A DNA stretch of 64,000 nt, from positions 95,947-159,946 of the forward strand of contig CAIKZZ010000022.1 in assembly GCA_903832085.1 (NCBI GenBank), read 5' to 3'. This document shows positions 16,761 to 25,323 of this stretch, piece by piece. Source of the DNA: an uncultured Pseudomonadota bacterium. Its GTDB lineage: Bacteria > Pseudomonadota > Gammaproteobacteria > Steroidobacterales > Steroidobacteraceae. The position numbers and the translations under genes were made by a program. The notes beneath the pieces are model-generated. The model had not been told where the DNA came from. It made no database searches and worked only from the letters and a program-made list of their open reading frames with translations. Position 1 is the stretch's first letter, and every line of letters starts with the position of its first letter.

Positions 16761-18683
16761 ATGCCAGCTAAAATTATTCAGACCAGCAACAAGAAGATGA
16801 AGAAGGTGAAGGTCGATTCGGTCACGATCGACATCATCGAAAGTGCGCTACGCAATGCGCGGTATGAGATGGACACAGTGCTCTTCCGCACTGCCATGTC
16901 ACCCGGCATCCGTGAGCAGCATGACGAGTTCCCTATGATCGCCAATCTTGAGGGCAAGATGGTGGTAGGGCAGTTCGGTTCGTTTATCTGGGGCTTCATG
17001 CAAGGGTATGACGGCACCATTGAGGAAGGCGATATCTTCCTGACCTCGGATCCGTATTCCGTCAACGGCGCGATCAGTCATGCCAATGATTGGTTGATGC
17101 TGATGCCGATCTTCAAGGATGGACGCGTGATCGCGTGGGGTGCGATGTTCGGTCACATGACGGACATCGGCGGTAAGGTTCCAGGCTCATTACCTACCGA
17201 TGCACGTCAGATCTTTGAAGAGGGCATTGTGATACCGCCCATCAAGATTTACCAGAAAGGCGTCTTGCAAGAGGATGTGCTGAAGGTGATTCTGCACAAC
17301 TGCCGCTTGCCGATGTGGAATCTGTCAGATTTCAACGCCATTGTGGCCGCGCTGCGGACCGCGTCGATTCGTTGCATTGAGATCTCAACGCGCTTCGGCG
17401 ACGATGTATTTTATTCAGCCATGGATGCCATGCTCGAGCGCAATAAGATCGCAATGCGCCAGCTGATTAAGCGCACTGTGCCTGAGAAGCGGCAGTATTT
17501 TGAAGATTACATCTGCGACGACGGTATGGGCATGGGCCCTTACAAGATTGCGTGCACCATGTGGCGTGAGGGTGAGAAGTGCATCTTTGACTTCACCGGC
17601 ACCGACCCGCAGTCGATCGGCTCCATTAACTTTCTCTTGAATGAAGAGATGTTCAAAATGTTTGCCGGCGTGTACATGATTATGGTGTTCGACCCACAGA
17701 TCCTGTTCAACGATGGCTTTTATGATTTGATGGAAGTGCGGATTCCATCCGGCACCTTGCTGAAACCTAAGCGTCCCGCAGCCTTGTCCTGCCGTACGCA
17801 TGCGCTGGGGCGTATTTTTGACATTCTGGGTGGCTTGTTGGGTCAGGGAAATCCCGCGTTTATGTGCGCGGCAGGATTTTCTGACAGCCCACACTTCATG
17901 TACTCCGGTTACCGCGCGAATGGCGAGTGGTATCAGCTGTACCAGATTGGCTTTGGTGGTATTCCAGGTAAGCCCTTTGGCGATGGCCCGGACGGTCACT
18001 CGTTGTGGCCGAGTTTCACGAACGTACCGAATGAGTTTTTGGAGAGCTACTTCCCACTGCGCATCGATGCGTATGAGACGATTGCAGACACCGGTGGCCC
18101 GGGTAAGAACCGCGGCGGTAATGCGCTACGTATCGGCTATCGCTTCTTAGAGCCGGGCGAGATCTCGATCCACGATGATCGTTGGCTCACCTATCCATGG
18201 GGTGTGATGGGTGGTCTGCCAGGCGCGCGCAGTCGCAAAATTCTGGTGCGCACGGATGGTAGCGAGGAGTTGATGCCCTCGAAGTGCGATCGAATCAAAG
18301 TGGAAGCAGGTGACTTGCTGTACTTCGATACGTGGGGCGGCGGCGGTTGCGGCGACCCACTCGAGCGGGATCCTGCGAAAGTGTCCTTCGATGTGGAAGC
18401 GGGCTTGGTCACCTGCCAAGGCGCCTTACGCTACGGTGTGATGTTAAACGCCGACGGCACCGTGGACGAGTCTGCCACTGTGGCGTTGCGCGCAAAAATG
18501 GCCAAGCAGCGTGGCGCGGTGCAGCTGTTTGATCGTGGCTTTGAGTCGATGGCCGAACTCAAAGGCCGCTGCAAAGCCGAGACCTCACTCGATGCGCCAG
18601 CGCAGCCAGAGTTCACGCGCTGGGCGAAGGTGGCCGAGGTGGTTAAGACCGCTAAGACCGCTAAGACCGGTAAGGCAGCTTAA
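16761..18683 (+). CDS. Hydantoinase B/oxoprolinase family protein, subunit B
   Basis: Second subunit of the ATP-dependent hydantoinase/oxoprolinase (or carboxylase) complex, acting with the preceding gene. Family landmarks are RTAMSPGIREQHDEFPMI near residue 45, SDPYSVNGAISHANDW, the GGxGKNRGG stretch near 450 and DTWGGGGCGDPLERDP. GGAG lies 8 bp before the ATG. At 640 residues it is near the upper end of the family. Its C terminus also carries a small Lys-Thr-Ala repeat encoded by three 9-bp units (18644-18670). A strong terminator follows. Confidence 0.93.
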   Translation: MPAKIIQTSNKKMKKVKVDSVTIDIIESALRNARYEMDTVLFRTAMSPGIREQHDEFPMIANLEGKMVVGQFGSFIWGFMQGYDGTIEEGDIFLTSDPYSVNGAISHANDWLMLMPIFKDGRVIAWGAMFGHMTDIGGKVPGSLPTDARQIFEEGIVIPPIKIYQKGVLQEDVLKVILHNCRLPMWNLSDFNAIVAALRTASIRCIEISTRFGDDVFYSAMDAMLERNKIAMRQLIKRTVPEKRQYFEDYICDDGMGMGPYKIACTMWREGEKCIFDFTGTDPQSIGSINFLLNEEMFKMFAGVYMIMVFDPQILFNDGFYDLMEVRIPSGTLLKPKRPAALSCRTHALGRIFDILGGLLGQGNPAFMCAAGFSDSPHFMYSGYRANGEWYQLYQIGFGGIPGKPFGDGPDGHSLWPSFTNVPNEFLESYFPLRIDAYETIADTGGPGKNRGGNALRIGYRFLEPGEISIHDDRWLTYPWGVMGGLPGARSRKILVRTDGSEELMPSKCDRIKVEAGDLLYFDTWGGGGCGDPLERDPAKVSFDVEAGLVTCQGALRYGVMLNADGTVDESATVALRAKMAKQRGAVQLFDRGFESMAELKGRCKAETSLDAPAQPEFTRWAKVAEVVKTAKTAKTGKAA

Positions 18684-18700
18684 ACGCACTGACGATCGGT

Positions 18701-18750
18701 AGTGCCGGTGACACGACCGCGTGATGCGGTACATGTGACCGGCACTTTTT
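18701..18750 (+). terminator. Rho-independent terminator after the hydantoinase subunits
   Basis: AGTGCCGGTGACA (18701-18713) pairs with TGTGACCGGCACT (18734-18746) with one mismatch, ending in five T. It stands before the second cysteine hydrolase, so that gene depends on readthrough or its own promoter. Confidence 0.8.
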
Positions 18751-18779
18751 GGTGAGTGTGCGTGGAACCAAGGGTGACA

Positions 18780-19409
18780 ATGGCGGATAAGTACACAGCA
18801 GCAGGATACTCAGCCACCAGTATTGAGGCAGGCGTGCGTCCCGCTGTGTTGGTGGTGGATCTGCAGCGCGGGTTTACGGACCCGCTCTTCCCGATGGGTA
18901 CATTGCCGATGATCCATTCAGCGACACAGCGTACCGCGGAGCTGCTGCACGTGGCGCGCGCTGCACGTATCCCAGTGGCAACGTGTTACACAGCGTATGG
19001 CAGTCAAGCCGACATGCCGCGTTGGAAAGTCAAAGCGGTGCGCGAGGAATTTTTTCACGGTCACCCGTGCACTGAGATGGATCCGCGGATTCACGACGCG
19101 AAGTACGATTTTAATTTTTGTAAAAGCGGACCGTCGATTTTCTTCTTAACACCGCTCGTCACGTTCCTCATTAAGCAGCAAGTTGACACCGTGATCGTCA
19201 CGGGCTGCACCACCAGCGGTTGTGTGCGGGCCTCCATCATTGACGCTTTTAGCTATGGCTTTCGGGTGCTCGTGCCTGCCGACTGCTGTGGGGATGCCGA
19301 TCAAAGTGGCCATGCCGCTAACTTAGCGGATGTGGCGCGGCGTTATGCGCAGATCACCAGCGGCGCGGCAATGGCGGACTACCTGCGCGAGGTTGCTCGT
19401 CCGGCTTAA
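18780..19409 (+). CDS. Isochorismatase-family cysteine hydrolase, second copy in the island
   Basis: Asp in LVVDLQRGF, Lys in FNFCKSGPSIFF and Cys in GCTTSGCVRASIIDAF form the expected triad. The GCTTSGC loop and the length of 209 fit N-carbamoylsarcosine amidase-like enzymes, which remove the carbamoyl group from the product of N-methylhydantoinase. ATG 18780 is preferred over upstream GTGs because AAGGGTG precedes it by 5 bp. It is not close to the first copy (11.5 kb); different residues flank the triad, so they probably act on different amides. It lies between the hydantoinase subunits and a TonB-dependent receptor. Confidence 0.87.
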   Translation: MADKYTAAGYSATSIEAGVRPAVLVVDLQRGFTDPLFPMGTLPMIHSATQRTAELLHVARAARIPVATCYTAYGSQADMPRWKVKAVREEFFHGHPCTEMDPRIHDAKYDFNFCKSGPSIFFLTPLVTFLIKQQVDTVIVTGCTTSGCVRASIIDAFSYGFRVLVPADCCGDADQSGHAANLADVARRYAQITSGAAMADYLREVARPA

Positions 19410-19507
19410 GGGCCGTGTTGGTTTTATGCCACGGTCGGCGGCGGAGTATTTACTGCAAAGTGCTTAGGTTGGCGGCAACGTGCCTAGTTAACTGGTTGAT
19501 AACTCTT

Positions 19508-19531
19508 CGGTTTTTTTTTCAATAAAAACCG
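19508..19531 (+). repeat. AT-rich inverted repeat upstream of the TonB-dependent receptor
   Basis: CGGTTTTT (19508-19515) and AAAAACCG (19524-19531) pair perfectly in the 234-bp gap before the receptor. It could end transcription of the hydrolase gene or be part of the receptor control region. No clear promoter hexamers were found beside it. Confidence 0.35.
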
Positions 19532-19643
19532 TCAGTATTGATTTTTTCATTAATTAGCGTTATGTTGCGCCCAATGTCAGCGGGGCTATGCCGCTGAAGT
19601 CAGTTTGGCTGTAGACCATAGACTATTTTTTTAGGGGAACTCA

Positions 19644-22088
19644 ATGACTGTGAACACTTTAACGCGATCGCTCCGCATCGCTGTGACCATGGCCTTGGCC
19701 GCGGTTCCAGTGCTGGTGAGTGCACAGCAAGCGCCAGCATCTAGCAGTGGTGCGCTCGATGAGGTGGTCGTGACCGCCACACGTCGCGAATCCAACCTGC
19801 AGCAAACGCCAATTGCGGTGAGCGCGCTGGATCAGAACCTGATCGAGCAAGCGTCGCCGCAGACGATTAGCGATCTTGCCGCCTATGTACCTAACTTCTC
19901 CGCTGCCAAGATCACGGGCTTTAATGCGGCGTCGTTTGCCATGCGCGGTGTGGGTAACACCAGCATCATCGTGTACGACGAGGCGCCAGTTGCTGTCATC
20001 GTCGACGATTTTGTTATGCCGAGTGTGGAGACCCAGCTGCTCGATGCGTTTGACATCCAGCAAGTGGAAGTCTTGCGCGGCCCACAGGGCACGTTGTTTG
20101 GTAAGAACACCACTGGCGGCGCCGTGGTGGTGCACACCAAGCAGCCGATCTTGAATGAGTCGAGCGGCGAGGCGCGTTTCCAGTTCGGCAGCCCCGATAT
20201 GAACTTACGCAATGCGCAGGGCGCATTTAACTTGCCACTGGTGAACGACAAGCTCGCACTGCGCGTGGTTGCGAGTAAAGAGACTGTGCCAGGTTGGAAC
20301 CAAAACAATAGTTCAAACTATGTGTACACCTTGGCCAATCCAGTGCAGACCGGCGACGGCAGCCGTGCTGGCGGCACCGATGTGCTGACGGCACGTGCCA
20401 AGCTGTTGTGGCAGGTGTCTGAGAACGTGCAGGCCCGTTTCCAGTACGAGATGGTGCGTGACCGTTCGGACACACCAGCGGCTGTGAACGAGACGCCAAC
20501 CAATGCATTGCCTGGCGCGTCAAGCCCATACTTTGTCTTCGCGCAGCTCGGCCTTGCCGGTCACTGCGTTGGCGATCCGTTGAACTGCGTGGGACTGACG
20601 AACCGCAGCGGGTATTTGATTGACATGCAAAAGGGCCACCAAGTGGATACCGACGGCATGTACTTGAATGTCGATTGGACGCTGGCACCGGGTACCTTGA
20701 CCTGGGTCAACGGCTACCGCTCGCAAGACTCGAGCTTGCCATCTGACTACACCGGCATTGTGGGTCCGGTCTCAGTGTTTGATGCCAATCGCGCGGATCG
20801 TCGCAAAACCTGGCAGGAAGAAGTCCGCTTTGCGTCCAAGCAGCTCGGCGACTTTAACTACGTGGTGGGTGGCTTCTACCAGCACGACGACACCAAGTTT
20901 TGCGTCGCGCAAATCTTGGGTATTTATGACCTCTTTGGTGTGCCGACACCGGCTGGCGCACAGCCCGGCGGCTACAACAACAACCCGCAGGTCATGTGCA
21001 ATGCGCAGCAGGAGCGTTCGGCAGCGGCGTTTGCTGAAGGGAACTGGAAAGCGAATGACAAGCTGACCATCACCTTGGGTGCGCGCTATACGAATGATCA
21101 GAAGGATTGGATTGGTCGCAACCAAGTGTTCGTGCAGGAGTTGGGCACCACTGGCGCGTTTGATCCTGCGTTCACCTACGAGCAGTTGGGTAGCTTGATG
21201 GCGGCGGCGGACTTTACGAAGTTCTCCTACGGCGTCGTGAAGGATAATCACAGCTGGTCGGTGCCGACCTACCGTTTGAGTGCGTCCTACCAGTTCAACC
21301 CGGATGTGTTTGGCTATGCGACGTTCTCGCACGGCTTCAAGGCGGGTGGCTATAGCGATCAGTTCAGCGCGGCGCCGATTACGCCGGAGCAGAGCAAGCC
21401 CACCAACCCTGAGTACGCAGACTCCTTTGAAGTCGGCTTGAAGTCAGAGTTGTTTGACCGTCGCCTGCGCTTGAACGAAGCGGTCTTTTACGTCAAGTAC
21501 AAGGACTTGATTCGTCAGGTGGTTGAGCCGATTGTCAATCCAAACGGTTCACCCGGTGAGCTGACCGTGTTCCGCAATGCCGCGTCGATGACGACCTACG
21601 GTATTGAGAACGAGCTCACTGCGAAGTTGACCGATCATTGGACCTTGCGGGTGCCAGCGAGCTACCAGCACTGTTCGTATGACTCGTTCAATAGCTTAGG
21701 GGCCACGTTTGATTTGACGTCGATCCCTGTGAGTCGTTGCCCTGAGTGGACGGCCACCGTGTCCTTCGCCTACAACGCCGCCGCTGGTGCGGGTCGTATC
21801 GGCGCAGAACTGGGTGCTAACTACCAGAGCAAGAACCTCAACACGTTCTCGATTGCTAACCCGTACCCATGGGCGCAGACGTATCTCGAGGCTCGTACCC
21901 TCGTCGATGCGTCAGTGGCCTACTACGGCGAGAACGACAAGTGGTTCACGAAGGTCCTTGGGCGCAATTTGACGGACAAGCGCTACCATGTCTCGGGTCA
22001 GGACGTGGATCCATTGTGGGTCTGGGGCTTGTACGGCGAGCCACGCATGCTGGCCATTGAGCTTGGTATGAAGTTCGGCGGCAAGTAA
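19644..22088 (+). CDS. TonB-dependent outer-membrane receptor
   Basis: Outer-membrane gated beta-barrel for uptake of a scarce substrate. The signal peptide ends near VLVSAQQA (residues ~22-30). The TonB-box-like ALDEVVVTATRRESNLQQ follows at ~37-54, then the plug with VEVLRGPQGTLFGKNTTGGAV near residue 150. The barrel ends in a typical aromatic-rich strand before GMKFGGK. At 814 residues it is an ordinary size. GGGGAACTCA precedes the ATG. No siderophore gene is near. Its place in the hydantoinase island suggests it imports the island's substrate, which is inference. Confidence 0.93.
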   Translation: MTVNTLTRSLRIAVTMALAAVPVLVSAQQAPASSSGALDEVVVTATRRESNLQQTPIAVSALDQNLIEQASPQTISDLAAYVPNFSAAKITGFNAASFAMRGVGNTSIIVYDEAPVAVIVDDFVMPSVETQLLDAFDIQQVEVLRGPQGTLFGKNTTGGAVVVHTKQPILNESSGEARFQFGSPDMNLRNAQGAFNLPLVNDKLALRVVASKETVPGWNQNNSSNYVYTLANPVQTGDGSRAGGTDVLTARAKLLWQVSENVQARFQYEMVRDRSDTPAAVNETPTNALPGASSPYFVFAQLGLAGHCVGDPLNCVGLTNRSGYLIDMQKGHQVDTDGMYLNVDWTLAPGTLTWVNGYRSQDSSLPSDYTGIVGPVSVFDANRADRRKTWQEEVRFASKQLGDFNYVVGGFYQHDDTKFCVAQILGIYDLFGVPTPAGAQPGGYNNNPQVMCNAQQERSAAAFAEGNWKANDKLTITLGARYTNDQKDWIGRNQVFVQELGTTGAFDPAFTYEQLGSLMAAADFTKFSYGVVKDNHSWSVPTYRLSASYQFNPDVFGYATFSHGFKAGGYSDQFSAAPITPEQSKPTNPEYADSFEVGLKSELFDRRLRLNEAVFYVKYKDLIRQVVEPIVNPNGSPGELTVFRNAASMTTYGIENELTAKLTDHWTLRVPASYQHCSYDSFNSLGATFDLTSIPVSRCPEWTATVSFAYNAAAGAGRIGAELGANYQSKNLNTFSIANPYPWAQTYLEARTLVDASVAYYGENDKWFTKVLGRNLTDKRYHVSGQDVDPLWVWGLYGEPRMLAIELGMKFGGK

Positions 22089-22094
22089 GCCGGT

Positions 22095-22153
22095 CTCCCG
22101 GGAACACTCGGGAGTCGCAAGACGCGAGCAAGGGTCGGCAAGTGCCGGCCCTT
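22095..22153 (+). terminator. Two hairpins after the TonB-dependent receptor
   Basis: A 6-bp stem (CTCCCG 22095-22100 with CGGGAG 22109-22114) is followed by a 10-bp stem with one wobble, AAGGGTCGGC (22130-22139) and GCCGGCCCTT (22144-22153), loop AAGT. There is no T run after it. The place and strength suggest message ending or stabilisation. Confidence 0.5.
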
Positions 22154-22279
22154 GTGCGTTGTGGGGCTCGTGCTTTTGAGTTGCGCGATCCTCGGGCAGG
22201 TGCTCAGCCGACGAGATAGCCTCAGTGCGGCTGCTGGGCGGCGCTTGAGCCGCCCATGGGCGTTAAGCCTCGATGCGCA

Positions 22280-23083
22280 CTAGTGGCGGCTTAAAAACGC
22301 AAACAGCGCCTCACAAAACCGAATCTTTTGCTCACGTCCCGCCACCACGTGGGCGACATCTGCAAACAACACGCCTTCGGCCCCTGGGATGGCGCTTTCA
22401 ATGGCGCGGGTGTGGGCAGGGGTCGTGACCTGATCGAGCCCTGCATGGATAATCAGTGACGGGCAACGCACCTGTGATAAGCGGGCCTTGGAGTCAAAGG
22501 CTACGCAGGCATCGATCAGGCGCGCGTGCGCGGGATATCGGCCATTTAATTCCCGCCAGCCGCCCTCGGGACCTAGGAGCTTTGATTTATAGACGTTGTA
22601 AAACTCTGGCGTAAAAGACAATAAGGTCACTGCCTTCTGAAACGCTTCAAAGCCACAGTCCCGATGAATCCAGCGGAACATCTCGAGTTGGTCCCGTAAA
22701 AAGAGATCCACCTCGCACCACGCACCCATATTTACCATGCTGCGCGCGAGGTCCGGGCGGTTGATCGCAATTTCTTGGCAGATGCACGCGCCCATGCCCA
22801 CCAAACCGATCAAGTGCACGTTCTTAAGTCCCAAATGGTCCAGTAGCCCGACGGCATCACCCGCATGCAAGGCCATGGTGGAGGGGGTCGCGAGGTCATC
22901 CCCTGAGTCACCAATGCCGCGGTAGTCAAAGACAATCACTTGGTAGCGATCGGTGAGGCCACGGGCGAGCTGGGTGTCATTGCCATGGCAAAATGTGCCC
23001 CACCCACCCATGCACAGCACCGGCTCGCCTTGGCCGATGACTTCGTAATACATGTTGTGATCATTAATGTGAGCAATCGGCAT
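22280..23083 (-). CDS. Alpha/beta-hydrolase-fold protein lacking the nucleophile serine
   Basis: The fold is clear: oxyanion-side GGWGTFCHG, VIVFDYRGIGDSG, an acid in HAGLDQVTTP and the histidine in ADVAHVVAGREQ. The nucleophile elbow, normally GHSMGG, reads LIGLVGMGACICQE, so no Ser, Cys or Asp sits at the nucleophile position. The codons around it are in frame on both sides, so this is not a local frameshift. I start at ATG 23083 (AAGGACTCAC before it). It is divergent from the GntR-type gene. It may be a non-hydrolytic family member or catalytically dead. Confidence 0.85.
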   Translation of the reverse strand: MPIAHINDHNMYYEVIGQGEPVLCMGGWGTFCHGNDTQLARGLTDRYQVIVFDYRGIGDSGDDLATPSTMALHAGDAVGLLDHLGLKNVHLIGLVGMGACICQEIAINRPDLARSMVNMGAWCEVDLFLRDQLEMFRWIHRDCGFEAFQKAVTLLSFTPEFYNVYKSKLLGPEGGWRELNGRYPAHARLIDACVAFDSKARLSQVRCPSLIIHAGLDQVTTPAHTRAIESAIPGAEGVLFADVAHVVAGREQKIRFCEALFAFLSRH

Positions 23084-23256
23084 GTGAGTCCTTCGGGGTA
23101 AAATAACGTCGGCGGCGGGATGGTCTTGCCATCGCACGGCGCATCGCACTAGTTTGAGCGATTTGAGGGGTGGAGGCTAGCGCTGTGCATGCTGCGTGAG
23201 GTGCTTCGAGCCACGTAGAATGGCGGGCGTAGGGCGTCGGTGCTATCGTTGAACGA

Positions 23257-23939
23257 TTGTCAGTGGAGACTGCAGTGCGCGCGGCAGATAAAGCCTACCA
23301 AACCGTCAAGTCCGGAATTATCTCTGGGCGTTTTGCTGCGGCTTCCCGGCTGACCGAGCACGAAGTGGCTGCTGCCGCGGGCGTCAGTCGGACCCCCGCG
23401 CGCGAAGCGCTGCGGCGCTTGCATTCAGAGGGCTTTGTCGCTTTCACGCCGAATCAAGGCGCGGTCGTGAGCGAATGGAGTGAGGGTGATGCGGACGAGA
23501 TTTTCGCGATCCGTGCGATGCTCGAGGCGCACGGCGCGCAGCGTGCAGCGCAGCTTGCCACCACGGCTCAAGTGGCTGAGCTACGAGCGCTCGCTGAGGC
23601 GCAGCAAGCAGAAACTCGCGCGGGCCGGCGCGCATCAATCGACCGCATTGCAGAGCTTAATAGCCAGTTTCATCGGCGCTTACAGGAAGCAGCAGCGAGT
23701 CCGCGATTGACGCGCTCACTCGCGGCTTTGCTCGAAGCCTCACTCATTATGAAAACGTTTAGAAACTACTCTGCTGAGGACTTGGCACGTAGCGTTCTGC
23801 TGAGGACTTGGCACGTAGCGTGGCGCATCACTTGGAACTCGTGCGAGCGCTTGAGGCCAAGGATGGCGAGTGGGCAGCATCCGTGATGCGTTCACACGTC
23901 TTGTCCGCGAAACGCACCTTGCAAAGTGGCCGCCATTAA
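23257..23939 (+). pseudogene. GntR-family (FCD-type) regulator, frameshifted by a 26-bp duplication
   Basis: Residues ~12-75 are an intact winged helix-turn-helix (LTEHEVAAAAGVSRTPAREAL). An FCD ligand-binding domain follows, with FHRRLQEAA. At 23770-23821 a 26-bp sequence is perfectly repeated in tandem. The frame shifts and stops at 23886 with an unrelated tail. Removing one copy restores VAHHLELVRAL and MRSHVLSAKRTL, the last FCD helices with two metal-site-like histidines, and a stop at 23937-23939 (218 residues). The start is TTG 23257 or GTG 23263. The DNA-binding part would still be made, so a constitutive or ligand-blind form is possible. Confidence 0.88.
23770..23821 (+). repeat. Perfect 26-bp tandem duplication inside the GntR-type gene
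   Basis: The unit begins TCTGCTGAGGACTTGG. Copy 1 is 23770-23795 and copy 2 is 23796-23821, identical at all 26 positions. Because 26 is not a multiple of 3 it shifts the frame. The lack of any divergence says it is recent, or a reversible slippage site. Confidence 0.97.
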
Positions 23940-24004
23940 GCTGTGCGGCAGTTGGTGATGATTTTCGTATACGATTTTTGTTTAGATTTTTTAAGGAGAG
24001 CAGC

Positions 24005-24487
24005 ATGACAATTAAAGTAGGTGACAAGGTTCCAGCGGCAACGTTAAAGCACATGGCAAAAGATGGCCCTGCGAACGTCACGACGGCCGATTTTTTTAAA
24101 GGACGCACTGTGGTGTTATTTGCAGTGCCGGGCGCCTACACACCGACTTGCCATGCCAAGCACGTGCCAGGCTTTGTGACCCATGCCGCGGCCTTGAAAG
24201 CCAAGGGCGTCGATGCTATTGGCTGCATGAGTGTCAATGATGTGTTTGTGATGGACGCGTGGGGCAAGGTACTTAACGTGGGTGAGGGCATCACTATGCT
24301 GGCTGACGGCAATGGCGAGTTCACCAAGGCGCTGGGGCTTGAGCTTGATGCCAGCGGCTTTGGTATGGGAACGCGCAGTCAGCGTTTTGCATTCGTGGCG
24401 AAAGACGGGCTCATTTCGCATGTGTTTGTTGAAACGGGTGGTGAGTTTCGCGTCAGTGCGGCGGAGCACGTGCTCGCCAATCTGTAG
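24005..24487 (+). CDS. Peroxiredoxin (Prx5 type)
   Basis: Thiol peroxidase that reduces hydrogen peroxide and organic peroxides. PGAYTPTC carries the peroxidatic cysteine (Cys49), and the Prx5-typical GFGMGTRSQRFAF lies near residue 118. At 160 residues it is full length without a fused glutaredoxin. AAGGAG stands 6-8 bp before ATG 24005; earlier in-frame starts would overlap the end of the regulator pseudogene. The upstream region holds a CGTATACG palindrome (23966-23973) that may be part of its promoter. It is transcribed alone and closed by a terminator. Confidence 0.93.
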   Translation: MTIKVGDKVPAATLKHMAKDGPANVTTADFFKGRTVVLFAVPGAYTPTCHAKHVPGFVTHAAALKAKGVDAIGCMSVNDVFVMDAWGKVLNVGEGITMLADGNGEFTKALGLELDASGFGMGTRSQRFAFVAKDGLISHVFVETGGEFRVSAAEHVLANL

Positions 24488-24499
24488 TTGAGCATCGCG

Positions 24500-24534
24500 A
24501 GCGGCCATCGAGTAATCGCTGGCCGCTTTGTTTG
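24500..24534 (+). terminator. Terminator after the peroxiredoxin gene
   Basis: AGCGGCCA (24500-24507) pairs perfectly with TGGCCGCT (24520-24527), followed by TTGTTTG. It lies between the peroxiredoxin and the convergent NnrU-like gene. Confidence 0.72.
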
Positions 24535-24582
24535 TTTGATGGCTTTAAGTGCCGGCTGCGCTCAGCGGTGTCGTCGGGTGGG

Positions 24583-25152
24583 TCAGGGGAGTGGCGTCAC
24601 GCCGATGAGCGCATGGTGCCAGCCAGTCAGGAACGCGTAATAGAGCGTCAGCCCTCCGAGGACCGCCACGGCGTCACCAAATTTGCCGACGCCCAGCACC
24701 GTCACGCGCACGCTGCCGGTGCGGCGCTTCAGTGAAATGCGCGTCAGTACCGCCCACGCTAAAAAACTCGTAAACAGCAGGGTACCTGCGAGGGTGCCAT
24801 TGGCGAGTAAGTGTGCGAGTGCCCAGAGCTTAATGGCGACCAAGAGTGGATGCTTGAGCGTTGTACGCAGGCGGCAATCGAGCGCCGAGGCCAGTACGAA
24901 GGGGAACACGGGGGCGAGCAGTGCCACCACAAGCAGGCGTAGCGCATGAGGTGCATCAAAGAGCACGACTGGCGCGAGGCGCGTGTCGGCGTAGCCACGC
25001 GCGATGAGCACGAGTCCCGCGAGGCTCACAAGGGCATGTAGGGCGCGATACAGGCTTAAGCCCCATTGGTTGATGAGTCGCGGCCTCAAACCCACGATGG
25101 CTAGTGAATGAACGCCGAGGAAGAGGATTAAACCCGCGATCAAACAAATCAT
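24583..25152 (-). CDS. NnrU-family integral membrane protein
   Basis: 189 residues with about five or six hydrophobic segments, beginning MICLIAGLILFLGVHSLAIVG. HSLAIVG, the LKHPLLVAIKLWALAHLLANG segment and the closing YYAFLTGWHHALIGV match the NnrU family, first named in denitrifiers and related to isoprenylcysteine-methyltransferase-like membrane folds. The function is not established. It stands alone, convergent with the peroxiredoxin gene, and no denitrification gene is present in the window. Confidence 0.82.
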   Translation of the reverse strand: MICLIAGLILFLGVHSLAIVGLRPRLINQWGLSLYRALHALVSLAGLVLIARGYADTRLAPVVLFDAPHALRLLVVALLAPVFPFVLASALDCRLRTTLKHPLLVAIKLWALAHLLANGTLAGTLLFTSFLAWAVLTRISLKRRTGSVRVTVLGVGKFGDAVAVLGGLTLYYAFLTGWHHALIGVTPLP

Positions 25153-25289
25153 GAGGTACTCCGCGACAGGGCCCGCCCAGAGCCTACTCGATCGGGTGGT
25201 GCGTTGGTGAGGTCGTTACCCAGCGTTTTAATAATAAAGTCTAATTATCAACTATTTACGACGATAGTCGAACGTAGTTTCTTGAAATA

Positions 25290-25315
25290 CCCGACACCGC
25301 GAACGCGGTGCCGGG
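25290..25315 (-). terminator. Strong hairpin after etfA
   Basis: CCCGACACCGCG (25290-25301) and CGCGGTGCCGGG (25304-25315) pair over 12 bp with one G-T wobble and a 2-base spacer. On the minus strand it is followed by GTATTTC, a weak T stretch. It lies directly past the etfA stop. Confidence 0.65.
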
Positions 25316-25323
25316 TTTAAGGA

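Noticed and set aside
23964..23975. CGTATACG before the peroxiredoxin as a third copy of the island operator
   Set aside because: The flanks differ from TGTATACAAT and it sits by an unrelated stress gene; the shared core GTATAC is only 6 bp.
23870..24004. 45-residue extension of the peroxiredoxin
   Set aside because: The extension is the out-of-place end of the regulator gene; the ATG at 24005 has a strong ribosome binding site and the normal Prx5 N terminus.
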